Source: Hyphomicrobiales bacterium (GTDB lineage Bacteria; Pseudomonadota; Alphaproteobacteria; Rhizobiales; Rhizobiaceae). From it: a stretch of DNA of 64,000 nt. This document shows, piece by piece, positions 45,161-53,944 of this stretch. The DNA is taken from the NCBI GenBank assembly GCA_900471485.1, contig UCEU01000009.1:62001-126000 (forward strand). Direction: 5' to 3'. Position 1 is the first letter of the stretch. Each line of letters opens with the position of its first letter. Both the position numbers and the translations under genes were made by a program. The notes under the pieces were generated by a model. It did no database searches, had not been told where the DNA came from, and saw only the letters and a list, made by a program, of their open reading frames with translations.

Positions 45161-45676
45161 TCAGTTGTTGCCGAAAGCCGTCTGCAGCAGGCTGAGCTGA
45201 GCCTGGACGCTGTTCTGGTTGTCCGGAACGATCGGCGCCTCGTTCGGGCGGTAGATTTCGCGATCGAGCAGGGCAACGCGGTTCTGCAGGCGCAGCGAGC
45301 GTTCGATCAGGTCGCGGAAGGATTCCGGCAGATCGCCCCAGCCCGGAGCGTTGCGATCGACATTGAAGCCGTCGAGACGAACCTTGTTCTTTTCGGCCAC
45401 GACCTGATCACGCGACATTTCGCCGTTGTTAACGGCGCGCTGCAGGAGAAGCCAGGAGGCCATCTGCATCAGGCGGGTGGTGAGGCGCATCGATTCCGCC
45501 GCATAGAGCACCGATGCCATGCGCGGCAGCACCTTGGAGGCGGCGCGGCCATTGCCATCGAGATAGGCGGCGGTTTCTTCAACCAGCGACATGCCTTCCG
45601 AATACAATGCCTTGAACTGCGACGATGCGGCAGCGCGACCTGCAAAACTGATCGTATTCAATCCAAGCTCTGACAT
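45161..45676 (-). CDS. rcdA: DUF1465 / RcdA cell-cycle adaptor
   Basis: A 171-residue protein of the DUF1465 family, to which RcdA belongs. Features: SLVEETAAYLDGNGRAASKV, LYAAESMRLTTRLMQMASWL and PESFRDLIERSLRLQNRVA. In Caulobacter RcdA helps deliver CtrA to the ClpXP protease, and an RcdA homologue is reported to act in Sinorhizobium cell-cycle control. It is predicted mostly helical and soluble. It lies next to the DUF1192 gene on the same strand, with a ~378-base structured spacer between them. Confidence 0.85.
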   Translation of the reverse strand: MSELGLNTISFAGRAAASSQFKALYSEGMSLVEETAAYLDGNGRAASKVLPRMASVLYAAESMRLTTRLMQMASWLLLQRAVNNGEMSRDQVVAEKNKVRLDGFNVDRNAPGWGDLPESFRDLIERSLRLQNRVALLDREIYRPNEAPIVPDNQNSVQAQLSLLQTAFGNN

Positions 45677-46054
45677 CTAGATAGTCCCTGTTGCACGCAT
45701 CTACTTATGATCAGGTAACGCCGGCCGGAGCGTAAAGTTTCCCGGGCCGTCCTTTTATGCTGTTAAGATGGTAGCTCTAGCCCAAATGCGCAAGGCGTTT
45801 CTTAAGAAAGGGTTAACTTCCACAGTTTCATGGATTTAGTCCCCAGCCCAGGCAAAAAAGAAGAGCCGCAAAAAGCGGCTCTCAAGGTAAAACAGGGAGA
45901 AAAATCAGACCAATTCACCGCGTGGAAAATCGTCTGAGATCCAGAGAAGATCTGGATGAGAACAGTAATACCTTATAAAGCTTAATGCGTGATTAAGTCT
46001 GTCCCGGATTGACACCTCAAGGCAGACTAAATGGCGGTTGCTTGGGCGCCCGCG
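45677..46054. other. 378-base spacer between rcdA and DUF1192 gene
   Basis: No supported protein gene. It holds the rcdA promoter region on the right of 45677 and the structured candidate RNA described separately. AT-richer than its surroundings. Confidence 0.7.
45854..46005 (-). ncRNA. candidate small RNA or 3'-UTR-derived RNA between DUF1192 gene and rcdA
   Basis: On the minus strand a strong intrinsic terminator (AGAGCCGC-TTTTT-GCGGCTCT, 45862-45882, then TCTTTTTT) ends at ~45855, ~180 bases before rcdA begins. A second perfect hairpin, ATCCAGA-TCTTC-TCTGGAT (45939-45957), lies 60 bases upstream. The single-stranded stretch between them holds a TCTCCC motif that could pair with ribosome-binding sites. 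A TTGAGG/CTTAAT promoter-like pair is visible near 46015 and 45987 but is weak. Ends are approximate. Confidence 0.45.
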
Positions 46055-46246
46055 CTACGAGCGAAAGAGGTTCTCGGCGGCTGATCTTCCCGATGCCTTG
46101 CGCGTTATCTCCGCCTCTATGCGGGTGATCTCCGCCTTCAGCATGTCGATACGCGTTTTCAGCTCATCAACGGATATCGCGGAGAGATCCGTACCGATCT
46201 CGTGGGCCGGTTTCTTCAGCGGTCGGTCGTCATCCATAAAGCTCAT
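46055..46246 (-). CDS. DUF1192 family protein
   Basis: A 63-residue protein whose C-terminal half is one long helix (DELKTRIDMLKAEITRIEAE). DUF1192 is a short alphaproteobacterial family of unknown function often found next to DUF1465. AGGAGG lies 7 bases upstream of the ATG at 46246; an internal ATG at 46237 is less likely. It lies 42 bases downstream of the MFS gene's stop, on the same strand. Confidence 0.88.
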   Translation of the reverse strand: MSFMDDDRPLKKPAHEIGTDLSAISVDELKTRIDMLKAEITRIEAEITRKASGRSAAENLFRS

Positions 46247-46288
46247 CAGTCGTCCTCCTGCGCTGGTCGATTCTATCTAAAGAATGCT

Positions 46289-47548
46289 TCAGGTCGCCTC
46301 GGCGGGCTTGTTCGGCCCGCGGTCGGCGAGCGACATGCCTTCCGGGGTAAGCGTCTGCGATGTGGCGGTCGGGATGGTGGTGTAGGCGTCGCGACTGGCT
46401 GCGGGAATCGCGGCGCGCTTGCGGCTGCGGATGATGGCATAGGCGGTGATCAGCACATGGGCGATCGCCGTCACCAGGAACAGCGCATGCGGGTTGATCA
46501 TCGACATGACAGGACCGCCGATGGTCGGACCGATGATGGTGCCGATGCCATAGAGCAGCAGCAGGCCGCCCGAGACCTTCACGAAATCCTCCGACGAAGC
46601 ATAGTCGTTCGCGTGGGCGACGGCGATCGGATAGAGCGTGTTGGCGACGGCGCCGTAGAGAATGACCAGGCCGATGATGAAGACCGGCGAGGAGGGATGG
46701 AGGACGGCGAGCAGCAGCCCGGCGAAGGCTGCCACGGCGGACATCGCCGCCAGCACGTAGCGCCTGTCGATGCGGTCCGAGAGGCGACCGGCGGGGAACT
46801 GCATCATGGCGCCGGCAAAGATGGTGGAGCTCATCATGATCGCGATCGAGGTGTCCGACAGGCCGGAGCCGGCGCCGAATACCGCGCCTAGCGTGCCGTA
46901 GGCGCCGTTGGCGATGCCGACGAGCAGGATGCCGAGGCAGGAGACCGGCGAATTGCGATAGAGCGCCGGCAGATCGAGCTTCACGGCCTTCAGCGGCTGC
47001 GGCGAGGCGGCGGTGGAGAGCGTCGTCGGCAGCATGGCGATGCAGTAGAAGATGCCGCAGATCATGAAGAGTACGGGTGTCCGGACATCCTCGAGCGGGA
47101 TCATCATCTGGCCGGCGACGACGCCAAAGAGGGTTATGGCGATATAGAGCGAGAAGATCGCACCGCGACTTTCATTGGTGGCGCGCTCGTTCAGCCAGCT
47201 TTCGATGATCATCGAGGTGCCGGCTGTCGAGAAGCCGGTCACAGCGCGCAGCAGCACCCACCAGACGGGGTGGACGACGATGCCGCTCACCAGTGCGATG
47301 ATGGCGATGATGGCGATGAAGCCGGAAAAGGCGCGGACATGGCCGACGCGGCTCACCATCTTCGGCGCGACAAGGCAGCCGATGACGAAGCCGGCGGCCC
47401 ATGAGGTGCCGAGCAGGCCGAGCGTGGTGGTCGCATAGCCCTCGATATTGCCACGGACGGGGAGAAGAATACCTTGCAGGCCATTGCCCATGAAAAGGAA
47501 TAGCGTGCCGAACAGCAGTGCGGCAACGGAAAGCAGATTACGTTTCAT
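46289..47548 (-). CDS. major facilitator superfamily transporter
   Basis: A 419-residue protein with about twelve hydrophobic helices and the MFS A motif region between helices 2 and 3 (GCLVAPKMVSRVGHVRAF). Loop 8-9 GRLSDRIDRRYVL also matches an MFS signature. The start at 47548 has GGGAAA upstream and avoids a longer unrelated reading. It is divergent from a small membrane protein gene and a TetR gene, the usual arrangement for repressor-controlled efflux. The substrate is unknown. Confidence 0.9.
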   Translation of the reverse strand: MKRNLLSVAALLFGTLFLFMGNGLQGILLPVRGNIEGYATTTLGLLGTSWAAGFVIGCLVAPKMVSRVGHVRAFSGFIAIIAIIALVSGIVVHPVWWVLLRAVTGFSTAGTSMIIESWLNERATNESRGAIFSLYIAITLFGVVAGQMMIPLEDVRTPVLFMICGIFYCIAMLPTTLSTAASPQPLKAVKLDLPALYRNSPVSCLGILLVGIANGAYGTLGAVFGAGSGLSDTSIAIMMSSTIFAGAMMQFPAGRLSDRIDRRYVLAAMSAVAAFAGLLLAVLHPSSPVFIIGLVILYGAVANTLYPIAVAHANDYASSEDFVKVSGGLLLLYGIGTIIGPTIGGPVMSMINPHALFLVTAIAHVLITAYAIIRSRKRAAIPAASRDAYTTIPTATSQTLTPEGMSLADRGPNKPAEAT

Positions 47549-47722
47549 GTTTTCCCAGACTCTGCGTATTGAACATGGGAAGACATATGGCAGCACGCGC
47601 CGCCGCCCAGTCTTTCCCTTGTTGATTGTGCCCCTGAATGCCTTTACGGCATATTTATAGGCAGTCGTCGCGCGAAATAATGTCCGTCCTGTGACATTGA
47701 GAAGCTATGGAAAAATAAAGAC

Positions 47723-47887
47723 ATGACCAAGTTGATCGCGCTGCTGCTCATCCTCGCGATGGCCGTTCATGTCATCAAGCCGCTCGGTCTGCCGGGGTTG
47801 CGAAAACGCGCCGATTTCTGGAAGATCGCGCTGTTCGCCTTCGCGATATGGGCGGTCGCGCTGCTCGGGCGGGATCTGTTCGTGTAG
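47723..47887 (+). CDS. 54-residue two-helix membrane protein
   Basis: A short open frame (ATG 47723 to TAG 47885-47887) encoding MTKLIALLLILAMAVHVIKP, a Lys/Arg/Gly loop (GLPGLRKRADFW) and a second helix KIALFAFAIWAVALL. Two hydrophobic segments joined by a positive loop, the codon use of its neighbours and conserved-looking polarity make it a probable gene. It has only a weak ribosome site (AAATAAAG). It lies between the divergent MFS gene and the TetR gene, so it may share their regulation. Confidence 0.6.
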   Translation: MTKLIALLLILAMAVHVIKPLGLPGLRKRADFWKIALFAFAIWAVALLGRDLFV

Positions 47888-47928
47888 GGTCGCCCGCATC
47901 CGAATCGCTTACTGTTTCTGGGGGAAAC

Positions 47929-48546
47929 ATGGCCCGCACACTCATCCGGCCCGGCGGCCGAAGCGAGCGTATCCAGATCGCCGTTCATCAGGCAGTGCGT
48001 GCGCTGATGGCCGAGCAGCCAGATCAGGATCTCTCCATCGCGCTTATCGCGGCGCGCGCCGAGGTGCCGCCGTCCACGATCTACCGCCGCTGGCACACGC
48101 TGCCGCAGCTTCTGGCGGATGTCGCCAACGAGCGCTTCGTGCCCGACGCCGTGCCACCCAATACCGGTACCCTGCGCGGCGATCTGGAGATATGGGTCGA
48201 GCAGACGGTCGACGACTTCTCGTCCGGGCCGATGGTTGCCGTGTTTCGCGAGCGGATCACCAACACCAGCCTCGGGCAGATGGCGGCCGGCTATTCGTAT
48301 ATGAATCTGGTTTATCTGTGCGATCGCTGTGCAGCCAGGAACGAACCGGTTCCCGATGTGGACAGGCTGATCGACCTGCTCGTGGCACCGCTGGTCTACC
48401 GTATCTTTTTCGCGGGTCAACCGATCACGAAAGCGTATCAGATCGAGCTCGTCGACAGCGCTCTGGCCGCCAAGAATCTGACGAAACCCTTGGAAACGCA
48501 GACAAGTATCCGTGAGTACACGCTCTTCGAGAACGATCCCCAGTAG
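47929..48546 (+). CDS. TetR-family transcriptional regulator
   Basis: A 205-residue protein. The N-terminal HTH (~14-60) has SIALIAARAEVPPSTIYRRW, and the C-terminal ligand domain is all-helical. GGGGAAAC precedes the ATG at 47929. It lies 41 bases after the small membrane gene and is divergent from the MFS transporter, so repression of that transporter and of its own unit is the simplest model. The inducer is unknown. Confidence 0.88.
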   Translation: MARTLIRPGGRSERIQIAVHQAVRALMAEQPDQDLSIALIAARAEVPPSTIYRRWHTLPQLLADVANERFVPDAVPPNTGTLRGDLEIWVEQTVDDFSSGPMVAVFRERITNTSLGQMAAGYSYMNLVYLCDRCAARNEPVPDVDRLIDLLVAPLVYRIFFAGQPITKAYQIELVDSALAAKNLTKPLETQTSIREYTLFENDPQ

Positions 48547-48657
48547 CACGGCGACAGATAACTTGCGCTTGGTCTTAACGCGGCGTTAATCATCTAAACG
48601 CTAGCGTAATTGCATTAAGACTGTCTGTTTCGGCAACTTCCGGCAAGCGCCCCACAC

Positions 48658-50385
48658 ATGTCCATCATACATCTTCTCGCGTCTCGAAGCGGCCGACAGG
48701 TCGAGCTTGATGGACCTGGCTCCCATCGCCGAAACCTCCTGAAAAAGCCGCGGCGCAAGGCCTCGACGCGCCGCTCGCGTCTTGGTGTGCTCGCCGCTCT
48801 TTTTGTCCTAGGCTACTGCATCATCTGCGGAAAGCTCGTCTACTACGGCATCCATGCCCATGACGAGACAGCCTCCATTCCGCCCGGCCCATCGATGCTT
48901 GCTTCGCGGCCTGACATTATCGACCGAAACGGCGAGCTGCTTGCCACCGACATCCGCACCGTTTCGATGTTCGCCGAACCGATCAAGGTCGTCGATGCCG
49001 ACGATGCGGTGGAGAAGCTGGCCTCGATCTTTCCCGATCTCGACCGACGCTCGACCTACCAGAAGCTGACGAACAAGCGGTCGCATTTCGCGTGGCTGCG
49101 GCGGCAGCTGAGCCCGAAGCAGCAGAGCGAGGTGCTGAAGCTCGGCATTCCGGCGATCGGCTTCAGGCCGGAAGTGAAGCGCTTCTATCCGGGCGGGCCG
49201 ACGGCCGCGCATGTGCTCGGATATGTCGATATCGACAATCACGGCGTTACCGGCATGGAGAAGTATCTCGACCAGCAGGGTCTGTCGGATCTCGCCTCAG
49301 CGGGGCTGACCGGGGCGAACACGCTGGAGCCGGTAAAGCTCTCCATCGATCTGCGGGCGCAGAACGTCGTGCATGATGTCGTCGTGGATGCGCTGACGCG
49401 TTACGAGAGCAAGGCTGCGGGCGCCGTCATCCTCGACATCCATACCGGCGAGGTTCTCGCCATGGCCTCGGCGCCGGACTTCGATCCGAACGATCCGCAT
49501 GCGACCGGCAGCGACGGCTGGCTGAACCGCATGTCGGGCGGCACCTTCGAGATGGGCTCCACCTTCAAGACCTTCTCGATGGCGATGGCGCTCGATACCG
49601 GCTTGGTCAAGCTGACGGATACATTCGACGCGACCAAGCCGATCCGCATCGGGGGCTTCACGATCCATGACGATGCCTATGTGCCGCGCCGGTGGCTCAC
49701 CGTGCCGGAGATCTTTCGCCATTCCTCGAACATCGGCACCGCCCGGATGATCGACATCATCGGGATGGACACGCAGCGGGAATATCTGAAGCGCTTCGGC
49801 CTTCTCACCCGGATGCAGACCGAACTGCCGGAGGTGAAGACGCCGAGCCAGCCGAAGGTCTGGAAGAAGATCAACTCGATCACCGTGTCCTTCGGCCACG
49901 GCGTGGCGACGACGCCGCTGCAGACCGCGGTCGCGGGTGCCGCGCTCGTCGATGGCGGCGAGCTGATCGAACCGACTTTCCTGCCACGCACGGCGGAGCA
50001 GGCAAGCGCCGTCGCGCAGCGTGTCGTCAAGCCGAGCACCAGCGACACGATCCGTGCGCTCTTCAAGCTCAATGGCGAAGAAGGGTCGGGCAAGAGCGCC
50101 GACGTTCCGGGTTTCCACGTCGGTGGCAAGACGGGTACTGCGAACAAGGTCATCAACGGACGGTATTCGCACGTCTTGAGCTTCAACGCCTATCTGGCCG
50201 CTTTTCCGATCCAGGATCCGAAATACGTGGTTCTTTCCTTCTGCGACGAGCCGCGAAAGGGCGATCACGGGATGACGTTCGCAACCAACAACGCCGCGCC
50301 CATGGTGCGCGACATCGTTGGACGCGTGGCGCCGATGCTTGGCGTGCAGCCCGATTTCGGGAACAACCTGCTGGTATCCTACTGA
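48658..50385 (+). CDS. class B penicillin-binding protein, second FtsI-like (PBP3b-type)
   Basis: A 575-residue transpeptidase: cytoplasmic tail, one TM (~43-63), a pedestal domain (RPDIIDRNGELLATDIRTVSM), and the catalytic domain with S301-x-x-K304 (EMGSTFKTF), S356-S-N358 (RHSSNIG) and K491TG (GGKTGTA). It is far from the division (dcw) genes, where the essential FtsI is normally encoded, so it is probably a paralogue. A second FtsI-like protein, PBP3b, is reported in Agrobacterium. The role of a paralogue here may be conditional division or growth-pole synthesis. Confidence 0.88.
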   Translation: MSIIHLLASRSGRQVELDGPGSHRRNLLKKPRRKASTRRSRLGVLAALFVLGYCIICGKLVYYGIHAHDETASIPPGPSMLASRPDIIDRNGELLATDIRTVSMFAEPIKVVDADDAVEKLASIFPDLDRRSTYQKLTNKRSHFAWLRRQLSPKQQSEVLKLGIPAIGFRPEVKRFYPGGPTAAHVLGYVDIDNHGVTGMEKYLDQQGLSDLASAGLTGANTLEPVKLSIDLRAQNVVHDVVVDALTRYESKAAGAVILDIHTGEVLAMASAPDFDPNDPHATGSDGWLNRMSGGTFEMGSTFKTFSMAMALDTGLVKLTDTFDATKPIRIGGFTIHDDAYVPRRWLTVPEIFRHSSNIGTARMIDIIGMDTQREYLKRFGLLTRMQTELPEVKTPSQPKVWKKINSITVSFGHGVATTPLQTAVAGAALVDGGELIEPTFLPRTAEQASAVAQRVVKPSTSDTIRALFKLNGEEGSGKSADVPGFHVGGKTGTANKVINGRYSHVLSFNAYLAAFPIQDPKYVVLSFCDEPRKGDHGMTFATNNAAPMVRDIVGRVAPMLGVQPDFGNNLLVSY

Positions 50386-50399
50386 GCTCCGGGCTCAGT
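50381..50399. repeat. inverted repeat spanning two convergent stop codons
   Basis: ACTGAGC (50381-50387) and GCTCAGT (50393-50399) form a 7-bp stem that contains the stop codons of both the PBP gene and the PhzF gene. It may fold at both transcript ends and act as a weak bidirectional terminator, without a T run. Confidence 0.6.
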
Positions 50400-51312
50400 A
50401 GGCGACTTCGCCGCGCATGACCTCGACGCAGGCGCCGGAGATCGTCACATCCGTGACGACGCCGTTCGTCTTGACGACATCGACGCCGATGACGCTGCGG
50501 CGGCCCATTTCGACGCCCTGCTCGATGGTCAGCGACACGTTCATGTCCGCTTCCGGCTCCAGCGAGACGAGATAGGCGGCAAGGGCGGCGGAGGCGCTGC
50601 CGGTGGCGGGGTCCTCGGGCACATTGTCGAGCGGTGCGAACATGCGGGCCCGGATCGCCCAGGGCGCCTCTGCTCTCCTGACATAGACGAACAGCGAGAA
50701 GTCGTGGTTGCCCTCCGGCGTCGGGCCGGCGGCGTCCTGAAAGCAGGCGAGATTGGGCCGGGCGGCGGCCAGCGCATTGAGGTCGCGAAGTTCGGCGACG
50801 ATGAAGCTGAGGCCGACCGAGGCAAGCACGGGATGGTGAACGCGGGCGCTGACCTGTGAAGCGTCGATCGAAATGCAGCGGGCGACGGTCTCCTCCGCAA
50901 CCGTGCGGCCCGCTACCAGCGGTCCCGGCGCGCGGATGGCAGCGGAGGCGACACGGTCGCCATCGCGTCTGAGGCCCACGGTCACAAGCCCGGCCTTCTC
51001 CTCGAAGCGCATGACATCGCCGATCGGCTTGCCGAAAACCTCGCCGCGACCGCCGAGCACACAGGCGGTGCCGACATTGGGGTGGCCGGCAAAGGGCACT
51101 TCCATGGTGGGCGTGAAGATGCGGACGCGGGCGGTGTTCTCGGGATTTTCGGGCGGCAGCACGAAGGTGACTTCGGAGTAGCCGAACTCCGCCGCGATCT
51201 TCTGCATGTCCCCGTCGCTCAGTCCGCGCGCATCCGTCATGACGGCGAGCGGGTTTCCCTCGAAGCGGTTGCTGGTGAAGACATCGACGGTGGTGAAGAA
51301 AACGGTTGGCAT
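50395..51312 (-). CDS. PhzF-family isomerase-like protein
   Basis: A 305-residue two-domain protein of the PhzF fold. The N-terminal MPTVFFTTVDVFTSNRFEGN and FGYSEVTFVLPP carry the conserved catalytic Glu, with MEVPFAGHPNVGTACVLG, and DNVPEDPATGSASAALAAYL in the second half. Only PhzF itself has a proven role, isomerising a phenazine precursor; most homologues have unknown substrates. No phenazine genes are nearby. The start at 51312 gives family length. Confidence 0.88.
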   Translation of the reverse strand: MPTVFFTTVDVFTSNRFEGNPLAVMTDARGLSDGDMQKIAAEFGYSEVTFVLPPENPENTARVRIFTPTMEVPFAGHPNVGTACVLGGRGEVFGKPIGDVMRFEEKAGLVTVGLRRDGDRVASAAIRAPGPLVAGRTVAEETVARCISIDASQVSARVHHPVLASVGLSFIVAELRDLNALAAARPNLACFQDAAGPTPEGNHDFSLFVYVRRAEAPWAIRARMFAPLDNVPEDPATGSASAALAAYLVSLEPEADMNVSLTIEQGVEMGRRSVIGVDVVKTNGVVTDVTISGACVEVMRGEVAY

Positions 51313-51402
51313 GGCGGCACTCCGGAATGCAGGGAGGCACATGAGTAGCCATCTTCGTCAGGCGGCAGAAGGGCAATCTTGTCGCCGTGACAATCAACCG
51401 CC

Positions 51403-51437
51403 AACAAAAAGCCGGCCGCTCGAGGCGGCCGGCTTGT
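51403..51437 (-). terminator. terminator of class I aldolase gene
   Basis: AAGCCGGCCGC (51409-51419), TCGAG loop, GCGGCCGGCTT (51425-51435). On the minus strand a T run follows, 20 bases after the aldolase stop. Confidence 0.85.
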
Positions 51438-51455
51438 AAAAGTGCTGCTCGCGTA

Positions 51456-52352
51456 TCAGGCCTTGTTGACGCTGGCGGCGTAGATCTGGTCGATCGTTTC
51501 GGCGAGGCTCGCGTCGAACTCAGCGTCGCTCATGGTGACGCGCAGGTTTTCGGTCAGCGCGCGCGAGAAGCTTGCGATCATGCCGTGGTTGTGGCTGAGC
51601 TTCTCGCAGGCATCGACACGGCTGTAGCCGCCGGAAAGGGCGACGACGCGCACGACAGACTTGTGGGCGATCAGCGGCGCGTAGAAATCGGGAACCGTCG
51701 GGATCGTCAGTTTCAGCAGCACGGTTTCGCCCGCCGGAAGCAGGTCGAGCTGCTTTGCGATCTCGTCGCGCAGAATGGCCTCGGCCTCCTGCTTCGTCGG
51801 GCTCTTGATGGACACTTCAGGTTCGACGATCGGGACGAGGCCGTTGCCGATGATCTGGCGTGCCACCTCGAACTGCTGCTTTACGACAGCTGCAATGCCT
51901 GCCTTGTCGGCGTTTGATATGACCGAGCGCATCTTGGTGCCGAACATTCCCTTGTCGCGGCCGCGCGCCAGAAGCGCGTCCAGATCGGGCATCGGCTTCA
52001 TCATCTGGACGCCGTTTTCCTCGGCAGCCAGGCCCTTGTCGACTTTCAGAAGCGGCACGACACCGCGCTTCTCCCAGAGATAGGAGGGAACCGGCTGACC
52101 ATCGACCTCGCCGTCCATGGTCCGCTCGAACAGGATGGCGGCCATGATCTTGTCGCCGGTAAAGGCGGGCGCGCTCATGATGCGGACGCGCATGGCGTGC
52201 ATCAGGCGGAACATTTCCTCATCGCCCTGGTAATCGCTGTCGGCAATGCCGTAGAGGCGCAACGCTCCGGGTGTCGAACCACCGCTCTGGTCCAGCGCTG
52301 CAATGAATCCTGGCGCCGAGCTGATCTTGTTCAACATCTTCGCGTCCACCAT
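51456..52352 (-). CDS. fructose-bisphosphate aldolase, class I
   Basis: A 298-residue Schiff-base aldolase that cleaves fructose 1,6-bisphosphate or makes it in gluconeogenesis. FIAALDQSGGSTPGAL is the N-terminal signature, VPIVEPEVSI and TVLLKLTIPTV contain the metal-free catalytic Lys region, and ALSGGYSRVDACEKL binds phosphate. It needs no divalent metal, unlike the class II enzyme. GGAAGG lies upstream of the start. A perfect LacI-type palindrome sits ~205 bases upstream. Confidence 0.93.
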   Translation of the reverse strand: MVDAKMLNKISSAPGFIAALDQSGGSTPGALRLYGIADSDYQGDEEMFRLMHAMRVRIMSAPAFTGDKIMAAILFERTMDGEVDGQPVPSYLWEKRGVVPLLKVDKGLAAEENGVQMMKPMPDLDALLARGRDKGMFGTKMRSVISNADKAGIAAVVKQQFEVARQIIGNGLVPIVEPEVSIKSPTKQEAEAILRDEIAKQLDLLPAGETVLLKLTIPTVPDFYAPLIAHKSVVRVVALSGGYSRVDACEKLSHNHGMIASFSRALTENLRVTMSDAEFDASLAETIDQIYAASVNKA

Positions 52353-52557
52353 ACTTCATTCCTTCCCATAAACCGGCGCATCGCGCGCCCGGATTTTCTT
52401 CTATTTCAAAACCGATCGGCAGTGCCAAACCGGCCAATCAGGGATCGACATCTGCAAGATGTCCGGTCCTTTCGCGCTCTCAAGGCCTTGAATCTGCGAT
52501 ACCAGAAGAAATTTAAAAGGAAAATGCTGGGTTAAATCATTGAAACGATTGAAATCA

Positions 52558-52573
52558 TTTCAAACGTTTGAAA
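52558..52573. promoter_or_regulatory. perfect 16-bp palindrome, LacI-family-type operator candidate
   Basis: TTTCAAACGTTTGAAA is a perfect 16-base palindrome with the AAACGTTT centre common to LacI/GalR-family operators. A partial copy, TTGAAACGATTGAAA, lies just left of it (52540-52554). It is between the pgk terminator and the aldolase start, so it is best assigned to the aldolase. Which regulator binds is unknown; none is encoded in the window. Confidence 0.55.
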
Positions 52574-52595
52574 GTTAAGAGTTATTCTAGCATCA

Positions 52596-52632
52596 ACTAA
52601 AAGACCGCGAAAGCGCTGGCTTTCGCGGTCCG
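52596..52632 (-). terminator. terminator of pgk
   Basis: A 12-bp perfect stem, GACCGCGAAAGC (52603-52614) with GCTTTCGCGGTC (52619-52630), GCTG loop. On the minus strand it is followed by TTTTAG. It lies 42 bases past the pgk stop. Confidence 0.88.
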
Positions 52633-52671
52633 AAATGAAACGGTTCAAACAGGCCAAAGGCCCGGTTTGAA

Positions 52672-53874
52672 TTACTTGGCCTTGCTCAGCACGTCGACGC
52701 CGGGAAGCGGCTTGCCTTCCATCCATTCCAGGAACGCGCCGCCGGCGGTGGAGACGTAGCTGAAGTCGTCGGCGACGCCGGCGTGGTTGAGAGCGGACAC
52801 CGTGTCACCGCCACCGGCAACCGAGGTCAGCTTGCCGGCCTTGGTGCGCTCCGCGGCGTATTTCGCGACAGCGACCGTCGCCTTGTCGAAGGGCTCGATC
52901 TCGAATGCGCCGAGCGGGCCGTTCCAGACCAGCGTGTTGGCGCGTTCGATCCAGGCGTTGATCGCAGCGATCGACTTGGCGCCGACGTCGAGAACCATGG
53001 CATCTTCAGGGATAGCGTCGATGGCAACGGTTTCGTTGGCGGCACCGGCCTTGAACTCGCGGGCGACGACGCCGTCTTCCGGCAGGATGATGGCGCAGCC
53101 TGATGTCGCGGCCTCGATCATGATCTGGCGGGCGGTGTCGGCGAGGTCATGCTCGCAGAGCGACTTGCCGACATTGGTGCCGCGGGCGGCGATGAAGGTG
53201 TTGGCCATGCCGCCGCCGATGACGAGTGCGTCTACCTTCTTCACGAGGTTCATCAGGAGGTCGATCTTGGTCGAGACCTTGGCGCCGCCGACGATGGCGA
53301 CAACGGGGCGGGTCGGATTGCCGAGACCCTGCTCCAGCGCTTCAAGCTCGGCCTGCATGGTGCGGCCGGCATGGGCGGGAAGATGGTGGGCAAGGCCTTC
53401 GGTCGAGGCGTGGGCGCGGTGCGCGGCCGAGAAGGCGTCGTTGACGTAGATATCGCCGTTGGCGGCCAGCGCCTTGACGAATTCAGGATCGTTCTTCTCT
53501 TCGCCCTTGTGGAAGCGGGTGTTTTCGAGAAGCAGGATATCGCCGTTGTTCAGGGCGGCAACCGCGCTTGCGGCGGCATCGCCGATCACGTCGGTCGCGG
53601 TCTGGACCTTGTGGTTCAGGACCTTCTCGACCGCCGGTGCGATCAGCGACAGCGACAGATCCGGTGACGGACCATCCTTGGGGCGGCCGAAGTGGGCGAG
53701 CAGGATAACCTTGGCACCCTTGCCAGCCAGTTCGAGGATCGTCGGGGCGACGCGCTCGATGCGGGTCGTGTCGGTGACCTTGCCGTCCTTCATCGGAACG
53801 TTGAGGTCGACGCGGACGAGAACGCGCTTTCCGGCAATGTCGTTGAGGTCGTCGAGGGTCTTGAAGGAAGGCAT
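52672..53874 (-). CDS. pgk: phosphoglycerate kinase
   Basis: A 400-residue enzyme that makes ATP from 1,3-bisphosphoglycerate. [16 protein letters not shown] is the signature, HFGRPKDG the substrate loop, [16 protein letters not shown] the hinge, and [13 protein letters not shown] with [12 protein letters not shown] the nucleotide site. The start at 53874 gives typical length; a start four codons earlier is possible. It is with tkt, gap and fba on the same strand but separated from them by other genes. Confidence 0.97.
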   Translation of the reverse strand: MPSFKTLDDLNDIAGKRVLVRVDLNVPMKDGKVTDTTRIERVAPTILELAGKGAKVILLAHFGRPKDGPSPDLSLSLIAPAVEKVLNHKVQTATDVIGDAAASAVAALNNGDILLLENTRFHKGEEKNDPEFVKALAANGDIYVNDAFSAAHRAHASTEGLAHHLPAHAGRTMQAELEALEQGLGNPTRPVVAIVGGAKVSTKIDLLMNLVKKVDALVIGGGMANTFIAARGTNVGKSLCEHDLADTARQIMIEAATSGCAIILPEDGVVAREFKAGAANETVAIDAIPEDAMVLDVGAKSIAAINAWIERANTLVWNGPLGAFEIEPFDKATVAVAKYAAERTKAGKLTSVAGGGDTVSALNHAGVADDFSYVSTAGGAFLEWMEGKPLPGVDVLSKAK

Positions 53875-53944
53875 GGGAAAGTCCATTCGTTATTGCCCAA
53901 AAGATGCGGGGACCATAGCAAGGATCATCCGAGACGCAAGGCGT

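Larger units (their letters stand above)
52353..52671. other. 319-base space between pgk and the aldolase
   Basis: Contains the aldolase promoter region, the LacI-type palindrome and, at its far end, the pgk terminator. No gene. Confidence 0.7.
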
